A stretch of 64,000 bases of DNA from positions 107,189 through 171,188 of the forward strand of contig JAJDCP010000175.1 in assembly GCA_029260765.1 (NCBI GenBank), given 5' to 3'. Both the position numbers and the translations under genes were made by a program. Every line of letters starts with the position of its first letter. The stretch's first letter is position 1. The stretch is from Planctomycetota bacterium. GTDB taxonomy: Bacteria > Planctomycetota > J058 > JAJDCP01. The notes under the pieces are model-generated. The model did no database searches. It was not told where the DNA came from and saw only the letters and a program-made list of their open reading frames with translations. Shown piece after piece: positions 8,206 to 17,399 of the stretch.

Positions 8206-9555
8206 ATGTCGCTTGCGTACTTTCCGTCTGAGGATGAAGCGGCGCAGCTGCAGGCCAACGCACGTCAGGAGGCCCGGCTCCTGCGCACGAAACTCGAGGC
8301 CGCCGAGCGCAAGCTCAAGCAGCTGACCAACATCGACCAGAGAACAGGGGTCTTGAACCGGGAAGGCCTCGAGCAGGCTCTGCGTTGCGAGCTCGAGCGC
8401 TCTCGACGCCATGGCTCGTGCGTCGTGGCCTGCCTGGTGGCCTGCGCAAACCTGGCTCAGATCTCTACCACCTTCGGGCACGGCCTCGGCGACCTGTTGC
8501 TCCGCCTGCTGGCTGAGAAGCTGAGCGCCGGTTTGAGACGCGTCGATGTCATCGGACGGGTGGGGGAGGCGGACTTCCTGCTGTTGCTGCCCCACACGCG
8601 CCTGGCAGAAGCCGAGCTGGTCTCCGAGCGTCTGCGGCTCGAGGTGCAACGCACAGCCCTGGTGCAGACTTCACCTCCGGTCGCGGTCGAGTTGCGCCTG
8701 GGTGTCGCCGCCCTGCCGCTGGACACCTGCAGCCTCGGTGAGGTGCTCACCTACACTCGCTTGGCTTCGGGCCACGGGGCCTCCGAGAGCCTCAGTGGTC
8801 TGGTAGCCAACCTCGTGCGGGGCGTGGGCCTGCGGGTCGTGGCCCAGCCGATTGTCGAGCTGTCCGGACAGGGGTGGGCCGGATGCGAGCTTCTGAGCCG
8901 AGGGCCTGCGGGACCGTTCGCCAGCCCCGTGCGGTTTCTCGGTCTGGCTCGCGGGCAAGACTGCCTGACGGCGGTGGATCTTGCCTGCCTGCGGTCGTGT
9001 CTCGAGAAGGCGAGAACGATGCCCCCGGACCTCAAAGTCCACGTGAACATCTTCCCCAGCACGCTGCTGGGATTGCCGATCCGTGCCTGCGAAGACCTGT
9101 TTGAGGGCTTCGCTCCCGGCCGGCTCTATCTTGAGCTCAGCGAGGAGCAGTTCGTCGGCGATCCCTTCGAGCTGCTCGAGCGGGTACAGACCCTGCGCGG
9201 CCTCGGTGTGCGGCTGGCGATCGACGACGTCGGCAAGGGCCGCGGCACTCTCGACAGCGTCTTGCTGCTGGAGCCGGACATGGTCAAGATCGATCGCGAT
9301 CTTGTCGACCGCGCAGCGAGCGATTTCCGCAAAGAACGCCTGCTGCGTCGCATGCTCGCCCTCACCAACGCCGTGGGCTGCGAGGTCGTCGCTGAAGGCG
9401 TCGAGAGGGAAGAAGATGCGGCGCTGTTGCGAGCCCTCGGCGTGCATCATGCCCAGGGCTATCTCTGGTCGCGCCCCCTGCCTTGCGACGAGTTCTGCGC
9501 GCGCCTGCAAGTGGGTCCCGCTCCGCGCGGTTACAGGAGCCTGCTCGCCTCTTGA
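8206..9555 (+). CDS. Degenerate GGDEF plus EAL domain protein (c-di-GMP phosphodiesterase candidate)
   Basis: 449 residues. The ATG at 8206 follows GGGGAAG by 7 nt. A short coiled coil (about residues 10-38) leads into a GGDEF domain whose signature is GRVGEADF instead of RVGGDEF, so it is probably not a cyclase. The EAL domain (about 215-445) keeps the catalytic set: ELLSR for EAL, N in VNIFP, ELSE, the paired Asp of IDDVGKG, K in MVKIDRD, AEGVE and QGYLWSRP. It is therefore a likely c-di-GMP phosphodiesterase whose GGDEF part may sense GTP. No sensor or TM domain is present, so it is cytosolic. It converges with the PAP2 gene, stops being 2 bp apart. Its closest neighbour in architecture is the gene at 29613-31280. 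Confidence 0.88.
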   Translation: MSLAYFPSEDEAAQLQANARQEARLLRTKLEAAERKLKQLTNIDQRTGVLNREGLEQALRCELERSRRHGSCVVACLVACANLAQISTTFGHGLGDLLLRLLAEKLSAGLRRVDVIGRVGEADFLLLLPHTRLAEAELVSERLRLEVQRTALVQTSPPVAVELRLGVAALPLDTCSLGEVLTYTRLASGHGASESLSGLVANLVRGVGLRVVAQPIVELSGQGWAGCELLSRGPAGPFASPVRFLGLARGQDCLTAVDLACLRSCLEKARTMPPDLKVHVNIFPSTLLGLPIRACEDLFEGFAPGRLYLELSEEQFVGDPFELLERVQTLRGLGVRLAIDDVGKGRGTLDSVLLLEPDMVKIDRDLVDRAASDFRKERLLRRMLALTNAVGCEVVAEGVEREEDAALLRALGVHHAQGYLWSRPLPCDEFCARLQVGPAPRGYRSLLAS

Positions 9556-9556
9556 G

Positions 9557-10330
9557 CTAGCCTTCCCACGGCGCCCAACCCGCACGAAAGGCCAGGTACA
9601 GGCTGCCGATGAAGCCGGCATACACGGCCAGGTAGCCGACAGGACCTCGCCAGCTGTAGGCGAGCTCCGTAGCAGCCGCGTTCTCCGCTCGATAAGGACG
9701 CACCATCAACCACCAGGCCGGCACCGCAAGCGCCGCCCCGGCCAGCGCATCGACGGCGAAGTGCTGCTTGACGAAGCACACCGATACGGTGATGGCGAGC
9801 GCCCCCAGCATTCCGAAAACGCCGAACACAGGCCGGGCCTTCCAGGCGCAGAGGGCGGCGAGGATCGCGATGGAGACGTGCAGACTGGGGAACAGGTTGT
9901 ACGGCGGGTCCAGAGTGTAGTTCAGCCGCAGGCCCCACTCGTGCAACACACGCATATCGAGCTGACTGACGTCGCCGCGCAGCTCGACGGCGCTGACCGG
10001 AAAGACCGCAAAGCAGATAAGCTCGAGGGCGATCACTGTCAGGTACGCCAGGGCGACCCGCCGGAAGAGCCTCTGGCAACGCACCACAAACAGAGGGTAC
10101 AGCAGGGCTGTATAGATGCCCGCGTAGATATACATGAAGGCGGGAACCAGGGGGATTGCGCGGTCGAGTGCCGTTTCCAGCGTTGTGGCACGGTTCGGGT
10201 CGGTGGTCAGTCCCACCAGGTAGTAGCCCCCTCCGCACAGAAGCAGCAGCGACAGCACCCAGACCAGCTTCTCGCCAGGTCGAGATGGTAGGACTCCTGG
10301 ACCGGACGAGTGGGACGGCATCACACGCAT
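9557..10330 (-). CDS. PAP2-like membrane phosphatase/transferase
   Basis: About 257 residues with roughly six hydrophobic helices. The PAP2/inositol-phosphorylceramide-synthase motifs are present: NLFPSLHVS (first catalytic His) and VKQHFAVDALAG (second His with Asp). Family members remove phosphate from or transfer head groups between lipids at the membrane. The combination of an FPSLH motif and HFAVD resembles the AUR1/Ipt1-like branch more than PgpB, but this is judged by eye. Three in-frame starts lie within 13 nt (10333, 10330, 10321) next to AGGAGG; 10330 was chosen. Open sequence further upstream is antisense to carbamate kinase and not coding. Confidence 0.8.
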   Translation of the reverse strand: MRVMPSHSSGPGVLPSRPGEKLVWVLSLLLLCGGGYYLVGLTTDPNRATTLETALDRAIPLVPAFMYIYAGIYTALLYPLFVVRCQRLFRRVALAYLTVIALELICFAVFPVSAVELRGDVSQLDMRVLHEWGLRLNYTLDPPYNLFPSLHVSIAILAALCAWKARPVFGVFGMLGALAITVSVCFVKQHFAVDALAGAALAVPAWWLMVRPYRAENAAATELAYSWRGPVGYLAVYAGFIGSLYLAFRAGWAPWEG

Positions 10331-10468
10331 CATCCTCCTGCAGGGTTTGTCGGCTGGCAGGGTGGGGCAGCTTTGACCGGGTCTGTCGACACAGACACCT
10401 GGGGCGTTTGGTGTAGACTGATGGACTTCGCTCGGCGGCCCGCGCCGCCCGGCAATGGAGCGGCAGAG

Positions 10469-11407
10469 ATGCGCAGGATTGTGGTCGTCGCGCTGGGCGG
10501 CAACGCCATCATCAAGGAACAGGAATTCGGCGACGTCACCCGCCAGTTCGCCAACACCCGTCATGCGCTCGCTGGCGTGGTCGAGATCGTGCAGGCGGGC
10601 TGGGATCTGGTGCTCACGCACGGCAATGGTCCGCAGGTCGGCAATATCCTGATCCGGGTCGAAGAGGCGCGCAACAAGGCCTACGAGATCCCGCTGGGTG
10701 TGTGTGTGGCGCAGTCGCAGGGCGAGATGGGCTACATGATCGGCCAGTCGCTCCAGAACCACTTCAACCAGCGCAAGATCTTTCGACGCGTGGTGACGGT
10801 GCTGACTCAGGTCCTGGTGGACCGCAATGACCCGAGCTTCTCCCATCCGACCAAGCCCATCGGACCTTTCTACAACGAAACCCAGGCCAGCACCCTGCGG
10901 GAGCGGGGCATCGAGCTGGTCGACGACGCGGGGAGGGGTTTGCGGCGGGTGGTCCCGTCACCCGAGCCCACGCGCGTGGTCGAGGCCTCGTTGATCCGCG
11001 GCCTGGTCTCGTTCGGCGTGGTGGTGATCGCCTGCGGAGGCGGTGGGGTACCGGTCACCGAAGCTCCGGACGGAAGCTTCGAAGGAGTCGACGGCGTGGT
11101 CGACAAGGATCTCGCCTCGGGGATTCTGGCGACCGAGGTCGGTGCGCGGCAGCTGGTGATTCTCACAGCTGTGCGCAAGGTCTTGCGCGACTTCGGTACC
11201 GACAAGGCGCGGCCCCTCGACCGCCTGACCGTCGCCGAGGCGCGCCAGCTGATGGCCGAGGGACACTTCCCGCCGGGAAGTATGGGGCCGAAGATGCAGG
11301 CGGCTGTGGAGTTTCTGGAGCGCGGCGGCGAGAGGGTCCTGATCACCACGCCCGAGGCGCTCGGTGAGGCCTGGAACCAGCGTGGAGGCACCTGGGTCGT
11401 GCCATGA
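10469..11407 (+). CDS. arcC: Carbamate kinase
   Basis: 312 residues, the usual length. Amino-acid-kinase fold with VVALGGNAI at the start, THGNGPQVG for substrate, CGGGGVPV, DKDLASGILA, and the C-terminal GSMGPKMQAA. It interconverts carbamoyl phosphate + ADP with carbamate + ATP, usually at the end of arginine, agmatine or allantoin fermentation. The ATG at 10469 has GGAG 8 nt upstream; an earlier in-frame ATG at 10421 would add a non-conserved tail. No arcA/arcB is adjacent. Its last codons overlap the next gene by ATGA, so the two are translationally coupled. Confidence 0.93.
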   Translation: MRRIVVVALGGNAIIKEQEFGDVTRQFANTRHALAGVVEIVQAGWDLVLTHGNGPQVGNILIRVEEARNKAYEIPLGVCVAQSQGEMGYMIGQSLQNHFNQRKIFRRVVTVLTQVLVDRNDPSFSHPTKPIGPFYNETQASTLRERGIELVDDAGRGLRRVVPSPEPTRVVEASLIRGLVSFGVVVIACGGGGVPVTEAPDGSFEGVDGVVDKDLASGILATEVGARQLVILTAVRKVLRDFGTDKARPLDRLTVAEARQLMAEGHFPPGSMGPKMQAAVEFLERGGERVLITTPEALGEAWNQRGGTWVVP

Positions 11408-12267
11408 GCGGACTACCCGCAGGCATCGAGGTCCTGGTTCGCGGTTGGCTGCACGGCAACTGCGTGATGCTGGCGGGGGAGCGTCCCGCCCTGGTCGACA
11501 CGGGCTACCACACCGGAGTCTCCGCGCTGCTTGCCGCCTGCGAGGCGCATTTCCAACAGCCCATCGGCTGCCTGCAGGAGGTGGTTCTCACTCATGTGCA
11601 CAGCGACCACGCCGGAGGCACTGCAGCGTTGCAGGCGCTCTGCGCCGCCCGGGTGCGTTGCCATCCTGCGGCGGCCGCACTGGTCCGGAGTTGGGACACG
11701 CGCGGGCTGTGGTTGGACGCCACGGGCCAGGAGCTCCCGCCTTTCCGCATCGATGCATGCCTCGATCCGGGCACGCTGTTGCGCCTGGGAAACCACGACT
11801 GGCGCGTGGTGGACACTCCCGGCCACGCAACCGGGGGCATCTCCCTCTATTGCGCGGCAGAGAGGGTCCTGCTGAGCGCCGATGCTCTGTGGGAACAGGG
11901 CTTCGGCATGCTCGATCCCGATGTCGATGGACCGCAGGTTTTCGACCAGGCGCAGATGGCACTGGACAACCTGGCCGCACTCGAGGTGCGTTGCGTGGTG
12001 CCCGGCCATGGACCCCCGTTCAGCGATTTCGCCGGGGCTCTGGCGCGTGCCCGCTCACGCTTGCAATACTGGCGGGCGCATCCTGAACGCGTGCGCCACC
12101 ATGCCGTGCGCAACGGCTTGCTGTTTTTCCGCTTGTTGCATCCACAGGCCACAGAGGCCGCCTTGCACACCCGCTTGACGGCCCTGGCCCGGACCCATTC
12201 TTCCAGCCCTGATGGGTGCGCCGGGCTGATGGCCGCGGTGCAGAAGGCGCTGCAGGGAGAGTCCTGA
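11404..12267 (+). CDS. Metallo-beta-lactamase-fold hydrolase
   Basis: 287 residues. Metal motifs are HVHSDHAGG (HxHxDH), PGHATGG and the late PGHGPPF, so the dinuclear zinc site looks complete. The C-terminal part (about residues 215-280, Arg-rich helices) looks like the winged-helix tail of the GloB2/LACTB2-like group. Family members hydrolyse thioesters (glyoxalase II), RNA or lactones; the substrate here is unknown. It overlaps carbamate kinase by 4 bp, so the two proteins are made together, an unusual partner for arcC. Confidence 0.88.
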   Translation: MSGLPAGIEVLVRGWLHGNCVMLAGERPALVDTGYHTGVSALLAACEAHFQQPIGCLQEVVLTHVHSDHAGGTAALQALCAARVRCHPAAAALVRSWDTRGLWLDATGQELPPFRIDACLDPGTLLRLGNHDWRVVDTPGHATGGISLYCAAERVLLSADALWEQGFGMLDPDVDGPQVFDQAQMALDNLAALEVRCVVPGHGPPFSDFAGALARARSRLQYWRAHPERVRHHAVRNGLLFFRLLHPQATEAALHTRLTALARTHSSSPDGCAGLMAAVQKALQGES

Positions 12268-12555
12268 GCGTGCGCTCAGAGCTCCAGACATGGGCTCCTT
12301 TTCATTGCGACTTTGCTGCTGAGATTTCGGTCAGGTCTGGTCAACGCCTTCGATCGGCTGAGAACCGCCTGTAGCGTCGGTCTATGACCGACGATGAGAC
12401 CGATCCGGATGGTGAACCCAGAACCTCTGGATGCAACCTTTGGCAGGGCTGCTAGCAGCTCTGGATTCCGACGGAGTTGTTGCCATCCACGCCCACGGCA
12501 TCTGGATTCCTCAAGTCTCTGAGGCCAGAGAGGTTGCAACTCGCCCTGAGCCGCC
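12268..12555. other. Non-coding spacer with short repeats and a strong hairpin
   Basis: No credible gene. It holds a perfect hairpin with 8-bp arms CGTCGGTC/GACCGACG and a TAT loop (about 12378-12396), a 12-bp palindrome GCTGCTAGCAGC (12449-12460), a 10-bp direct repeat TCTGGATTCC (12461-12470 and 12501-12510), and inverted copies of AGGTTGCA about 100 bp apart. It lies between convergent genes, so the first hairpin could end transcription, although no T-tract follows. Confidence 0.45.
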
Positions 12556-13707
12556 TCAACGCCGCAACAGCCCCGCCAGGATCTCGACCCCGCGCGCCAC
12601 TTGATCGGGAGGCGCACTGGTGAAACAGAGCCGGACATGGTGCGGATAGGGACCAAAGCTCGGCCCGGGGGCGACCAGCAGCCCTTGCTGCAGGCAGTCT
12701 TCGAGCAAGCCATCCAGCCCGCGATGATCGAGAGACTCGCGCACATCGAGGAACAAGAAGGTGCCCCCCTCGGGAGCCGCAACGCCCAGCTGGGCTGCCG
12801 CCTCGGCGCCGGTCTGCTGGTATTGCCGGGCGGCGGCTGCCGCCCACGCGTCGCCGGGCCCGGCCAGCGCCCGCAAGGCCGCGATCTGGGAGGCGGTCGG
12901 GGTGCTGTAGAAGGTGTGGGTCGAGACCTTCTTGAGCTGCTGGATGGCGCCCGCGGGCCCGACGATGTAGCCACACCGGTTGCCGGCCATGCCATAGGCC
13001 TTCGAGAAGGAATAGGCCGCGAAGGTGCGCTCGGGCGCCAGGGGCCGCATGGGCACATGCGCGCCCGTGTAGGCGTAGTGCTCGTAGACTTCATCGGAGA
13101 TCAGCCAGATGCCACGCCGCCGCGCCCAGCCAGCCAGGCCTTCCAGCCAGGAGCTGGGCAGGAGCTTGCCAGCAGGATTGCTGGGAGAGTTGACGTACAG
13201 CGCGACCACGCCCGCATTCCAGGCCTGGTCCAGGCGCTTCAACAGCGCCCCCACGTCGGGCAGACCGTCGAAGGCGGGTACCGCCACCGGCGTGCCTGAG
13301 AAGCTGCGCACGATGCCGGCGATCAGGGGCCAATAGGGCGCCAGGATCAGGACCTGGCGCCCCGGCTCCATCAACGCCCCGATCACGGCCCCCAGACCGC
13401 CCGTGGCTCCTGCCGCCACCAACACGTGCTCGGGGTTGGTGGCCAACCCGTCCTGCGCTTGCCGCCGGGCCGCGATAGCCTCGAGCAGATCCGCGCGGCC
13501 CTGGGGCGGCGCATAGCGGTGCAGTCCTGGCCAATCGGCGCAGCGCAGATCTTCCATGCGGCAGCCTACGGGCGGTTCGAGCCAGGTGTCCCCGACGTGC
13601 AGGGGATAGGTCGGACCCTGGTGGCTGGCCAATCGGACAGCCAGGGCCGAATAGACGGAGCCCGGCAGGGCAGCGATATGTGGAGCGATCGGGGGCGTGC
13701 CTGGCAC
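12556..13707 (-). CDS. Class I/II PLP-dependent aminotransferase
   Basis: 383 residues, fold-type I. The PLP lysine is K236 in YSFSKAYGM, with D205 and Y208 in ISDEVYEH and N177 in SPSNPAGK; the N-terminal arm carries PLHVGDTWLEPP. The pattern is that of the AspC/MalY/DAP-aminotransferase subgroup that uses 2-oxoglutarate or aspartate; exact donor and acceptor are not predictable. It starts at a GTG with GAGG 7 nt upstream. It is divergent from msrA, the two start codons being only about 70 bp apart, so the promoters probably overlap. Confidence 0.9.
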   Translation of the reverse strand: MPGTPPIAPHIAALPGSVYSALAVRLASHQGPTYPLHVGDTWLEPPVGCRMEDLRCADWPGLHRYAPPQGRADLLEAIAARRQAQDGLATNPEHVLVAAGATGGLGAVIGALMEPGRQVLILAPYWPLIAGIVRSFSGTPVAVPAFDGLPDVGALLKRLDQAWNAGVVALYVNSPSNPAGKLLPSSWLEGLAGWARRRGIWLISDEVYEHYAYTGAHVPMRPLAPERTFAAYSFSKAYGMAGNRCGYIVGPAGAIQQLKKVSTHTFYSTPTASQIAALRALAGPGDAWAAAAARQYQQTGAEAAAQLGVAAPEGGTFLFLDVRESLDHRGLDGLLEDCLQQGLLVAPGPSFGPYPHHVRLCFTSAPPDQVARGVEILAGLLRR

Positions 13708-13777
13708 GGATGTTCCTCTCTGTCAGAGCAGTGCCAATGTGGTACCATCGGTCCGCACCCCACACCAGAGGCTGCCG

Positions 13778-14422
<645 letters not shown>

Positions 14423-15442
14423 TCAGCCGCGGCCATGACGATCGACATGCCGAGCGCCCCCGGCATCGAGCCAGACCACGCCGCAAGCTTCGGTTGTGTA
14501 CGCGTAGCCTACATGGCCTTGCGCGTCGAGGCCGATCACGCCCAACAAACCTGCCCCGGCGACCACCTCATCAAAGCTCCGCCGCAGCGCGTCCTCGAGC
14601 GACAGCCCGTCGAGCATGCGGGTAGCGATCCGGCCACACAGGTTGAGGTCGAGGATCTGCTCGCCGAAGCCCGTGGCCGAGAGACCGACGGCGGGGCAGG
14701 CATAGTTGCCCGCGGGCGTTGGCGTGTCGCTCACCCGTCCCGGAGCTTCGTGACCCCGCCCCCCGGTGGAGGTGCAGGCCCAGAGCGCGCCAGCGGCGTC
14801 CAGCGCCACCACCCCGACGGTGCCGCTGCGCTGGTCGGCGGGTGGAAGCAGAGGCTTGAGGTCTGACGGTACCGGCAGGCCGGCGGCCCGGGCCCGCTCG
14901 AGCTCCAGTCTGCCCGCGTCTCCGACTGCGGCTTCTGGGTCCGCGGCGTCCCCCCGGGCCACCAGCGCTCGCCAGCGGGCCAGGGTTTTGGCTGTTCTCA
15001 CATCGACCCGTGGCATCTGCAGGGCAGTCATCAGCTCTCGCGCACCGTCCCCGTCCAGGTTGCGGTCGCCGCGTTCTTGCAGGGCATCGGCCAGCTGACT
15101 GGGATGCAGGCAGTCCTGCACGTTGTAGACTGCCGAGCTGCGGGTGCGCTTGCCGTCCATCAAGGCCGCCGACAAGCGGCAGCGGCCATCCTGCTGCAGC
15201 TTGCTGCCGCGACCAGCATTGAAGCGGGGATCGTCTTCGAGCACCGCGACGGCAGCCAGCGCTCCCTGGCGGGCCCCCGCGCCGTCCATCGCTCGCAGCC
15301 CGGACCGGGCCGCCAGCTCAAGGACCCGGCTGCGGTCGGCACGTTGGCCCGGGTCGGTCGTGCGCAGATAAGCGCCTGCACCGCCGTGCACGATGATCGC
15401 TGGCGCCTGCAGACGGCCGATGACCAGCTCGTAGTGCGTCAC
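14423..15442 (-). CDS. Isoaspartyl peptidase/L-asparaginase (Ntn hydrolase)
   Basis: 339 residues from a GTG whose last two bases start the stop codon of the upstream gene (GTGA overlap). The early IIVHGGAGA and FNAGRGSKLQQDG blocks, the autoproteolytic site GTVGVVALD with nucleophile Thr208, and later SATGFGEQ and CGRIA fit the plant-type asparaginase/threonine aspartase family. The precursor should cleave before Thr208 into alpha and beta subunits and then hydrolyse beta-aspartyl dipeptides or asparagine. The segment ahead of the cleavage site is shorter than in E. coli IaaA and the linker is Leu/Pro-rich. It is third in a coupled minus-strand trio. Confidence 0.88.
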   Translation of the reverse strand: MTHYELVIGRLQAPAIIVHGGAGAYLRTTDPGQRADRSRVLELAARSGLRAMDGAGARQGALAAVAVLEDDPRFNAGRGSKLQQDGRCRLSAALMDGKRTRSSAVYNVQDCLHPSQLADALQERGDRNLDGDGARELMTALQMPRVDVRTAKTLARWRALVARGDAADPEAAVGDAGRLELERARAAGLPVPSDLKPLLPPADQRSGTVGVVALDAAGALWACTSTGGRGHEAPGRVSDTPTPAGNYACPAVGLSATGFGEQILDLNLCGRIATRMLDGLSLEDALRRSFDEVVAGAGLLGVIGLDAQGHVGYAYTTEACGVVWLDAGGARHVDRHGRG

Positions 15443-15888
15443 TCCGAGGGCTCGGAGGTTTGCCCACCGATTGTGGTCTCTGCTTTGCCAAAGAGGATCT
15501 TCTGGATGCGCTCGAAGGTGTAGTTCTCTCCTTCTCCGGTGCCCGGGCAGACCTTGACCGTCTCTTTCCAGCTGCGCGGGCTGGCCACGTTCTTCTTCCA
15601 GAAGGGCCAGGTCCGGCATTGGTCGGGACGCACATCATAGACCCGACAGTGGTCGTCATCGCCGAGGAAAATGCAGTCTTCGCTCGGGCTGTCGATCAGC
15701 GCCAGACGCAGGTTGACAGCCCGCACGTACTTCTTGGTGAAGGCGTTGTAGCTCATCTCCAGATGCTTGGCGAGCCGTCGGATCTCGTGCTTCTCCACCC
15801 ACACGTAGCCTGCACCTTTGCAGCATTCAGCGCAGGCCGTGCAGGAGAAATTCAGCCCACTTTCCTTGTACCAGGGAGCGCGTTTCAT
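15439..15888 (-). CDS. YkgJ-family Cys-cluster protein
   Basis: 149 residues. The Cys pattern FSCTACAECCKGAGY near the N-terminus and a later C(x)10C(x)6C arrangement (DCIFL...HCRVYDVRPDQCRTWPFW) define the YkgJ/DUF2266 CxxCxxCC family, thought to bind zinc or an iron-sulfur cluster. The biochemical role is unknown. It overlaps the upstream pcnB-like gene by ATGA and the downstream asparaginase by GTGA, so all three are translationally coupled. Confidence 0.85.
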   Translation of the reverse strand: MKRAPWYKESGLNFSCTACAECCKGAGYVWVEKHEIRRLAKHLEMSYNAFTKKYVRAVNLRLALIDSPSEDCIFLGDDDHCRVYDVRPDQCRTWPFWKKNVASPRSWKETVKVCPGTGEGENYTFERIQKILFGKAETTIGGQTSEPSE

Positions 15889-17204
15889 GGCTCGGCCTCG
15901 TTTGTCAGGGGGAAGTTGCGGGCAAGGAACGCGTCGAGCTGGCTGGCATCGTCCAGGCTGCCCTCGAGCTGGGCGGTCTCGATCGCCTCCAGAATCGTCG
16001 CCAGCTGCGGGCCACGCGCGTAACCTCGGGCCGAGAGCTGCTTGCCGTCGATGAGCTTCGCGGGCCAGAACGCTTCGCGGGGCAGGCCCTCGAGTGTGCG
16101 CCGCCAGACGCGTTGCGCTGCGAAGCTCCGCTCTGCGGCACGCGCTTGCAGCGCGGCCAGCTCGAAAGACGCCGGTCCCAGAGGCCGCCGGTAGCTCCGC
16201 AAGCGCTCGGCTCGCGACAGCTCTGCGAAACCTCGCCAGGCATGCATCCCCGCGTGCAAGGCTCCCACGTCCGCGCGCAGCCTGTTGCTCGCACGCAGAC
16301 GAACCAACACCCGCTCGGCCATCGCACGGCTGATCGCATCGCGCTGGAGCGCGCCATCGCCGACCTCGCTGAGATCCGCCAGCACCAGAGCCCAGCCCTG
16401 TGCGAGCTCGCGCTCGGGCCAACCTGCCCACGCGCTCAGGCACGCCAGCCGTCGTTCCCGATCGGGAGCCCGGCACAGCTCAGGAATCAGGTGGGGCAGC
16501 AGGCCCAACACGCGACACAGCAACAAGCCACGCCGCGGATCGGGCCCCAGCCAGGTGCGGTCAAGCTCGGCCAGCACCCGCTCCGCCGCCACGCCCGCCA
16601 CGTTCGCCGCAAGAGCGCGGACTGCGTCAGCCGTCTCGGGGTCGATGTCCAGCCCGAAACGGCAGGCGAAACGCACGGCTCGCAGCAGGCGCAGATGGTC
16701 CTCAGCGAAGCGCTGGTGCGGGTCACCGATGGCACGCAGCACCAGATTCTCCAGGTCGGCCATGCCCCCGACCCGATCGACCAGTGCATCGGTCTCCGGA
16801 TGCCGGTACAGGCCATTGATGCTGAAATCTCGCCGCTCGGCGTCCTCTGCCAGGCTGCCGAACTCGACCGAGTCGGGGCGGCGCCCGTCGGAATAGCTGC
16901 CGTCGCTGCGGAAGGTGGCGACTTCGAAGAAGTGTCCCTTGAGCTTGACCAACATCACCCCGAAAGCGGCTCCGACTTTGCGAGCCCTTGGGAAAAGCCG
17001 TAGCACCTCGGGCGGGCGCGCGGCTGTGGCGATGTCGACGTCCTTGATCGGCAGACCCAGCAGCTGGTCGCGCACCACACCGCCAGCAAAATAGGTCTCG
17101 TGACCGGCCTGCTGCAGGCGGGCCGCCACGCAGCGGGCCGCGGCGAGCAGCGCCAGTTCGGTGTCGCGCACGCGGACGTCTGCTGAAGTTTTCGGGGCTT
17201 GCAT
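15885..17204 (-). CDS. tRNA nucleotidyltransferase/poly(A) polymerase family protein
   Basis: 439 residues. Class II nucleotidyltransferase head: GGVVRDQLLG and the metal-binding DVDIATAARP (paired Asp), then RRDFSINGL and EDHLRLLRAVRFACRFG of the neck. This core is shared by CCA-adding enzymes and bacterial poly(A) polymerase. The C-terminal body is Arg/Leu-rich helix without an HD phosphohydrolase motif. Since tRNA-Phe in this window lacks an encoded CCA, a CCA- or A-adding role is needed in this genome, but sequence alone does not separate CCA from poly(A) activity. First gene of a coupled trio, GAGGAG about 11 nt before the ATG. Confidence 0.9.
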   Translation of the reverse strand: MQAPKTSADVRVRDTELALLAAARCVAARLQQAGHETYFAGGVVRDQLLGLPIKDVDIATAARPPEVLRLFPRARKVGAAFGVMLVKLKGHFFEVATFRSDGSYSDGRRPDSVEFGSLAEDAERRDFSINGLYRHPETDALVDRVGGMADLENLVLRAIGDPHQRFAEDHLRLLRAVRFACRFGLDIDPETADAVRALAANVAGVAAERVLAELDRTWLGPDPRRGLLLCRVLGLLPHLIPELCRAPDRERRLACLSAWAGWPERELAQGWALVLADLSEVGDGALQRDAISRAMAERVLVRLRASNRLRADVGALHAGMHAWRGFAELSRAERLRSYRRPLGPASFELAALQARAAERSFAAQRVWRRTLEGLPREAFWPAKLIDGKQLSARGYARGPQLATILEAIETAQLEGSLDDASQLDAFLARNFPLTNEAEP

Positions 17205-17399
17205 CGAAACTTATTCTCCTCGGCTGCGTCTATGTTTATAGCAAGTGCTCGGAAGGCGGAAGGCTTGTGACAATTTGTTTACGCAAGCTGAAGTGCGCCG
17301 CCGCAGGCCTGATCCTGCGGGTTGCCGTGCTTGCGGGGATTTCCAGACGGGAATCGGCACGGTAGACTGGAAGCGCCAGCAGCAGGGAGACACGCAGGC

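Noticed and set aside
9557..10846. A 429-residue minus-strand reading including the PAP2-like gene
   Set aside because: The first 170 residues are antisense to carbamate kinase; only the part from 10330 down has membrane-protein character and a ribosome site.
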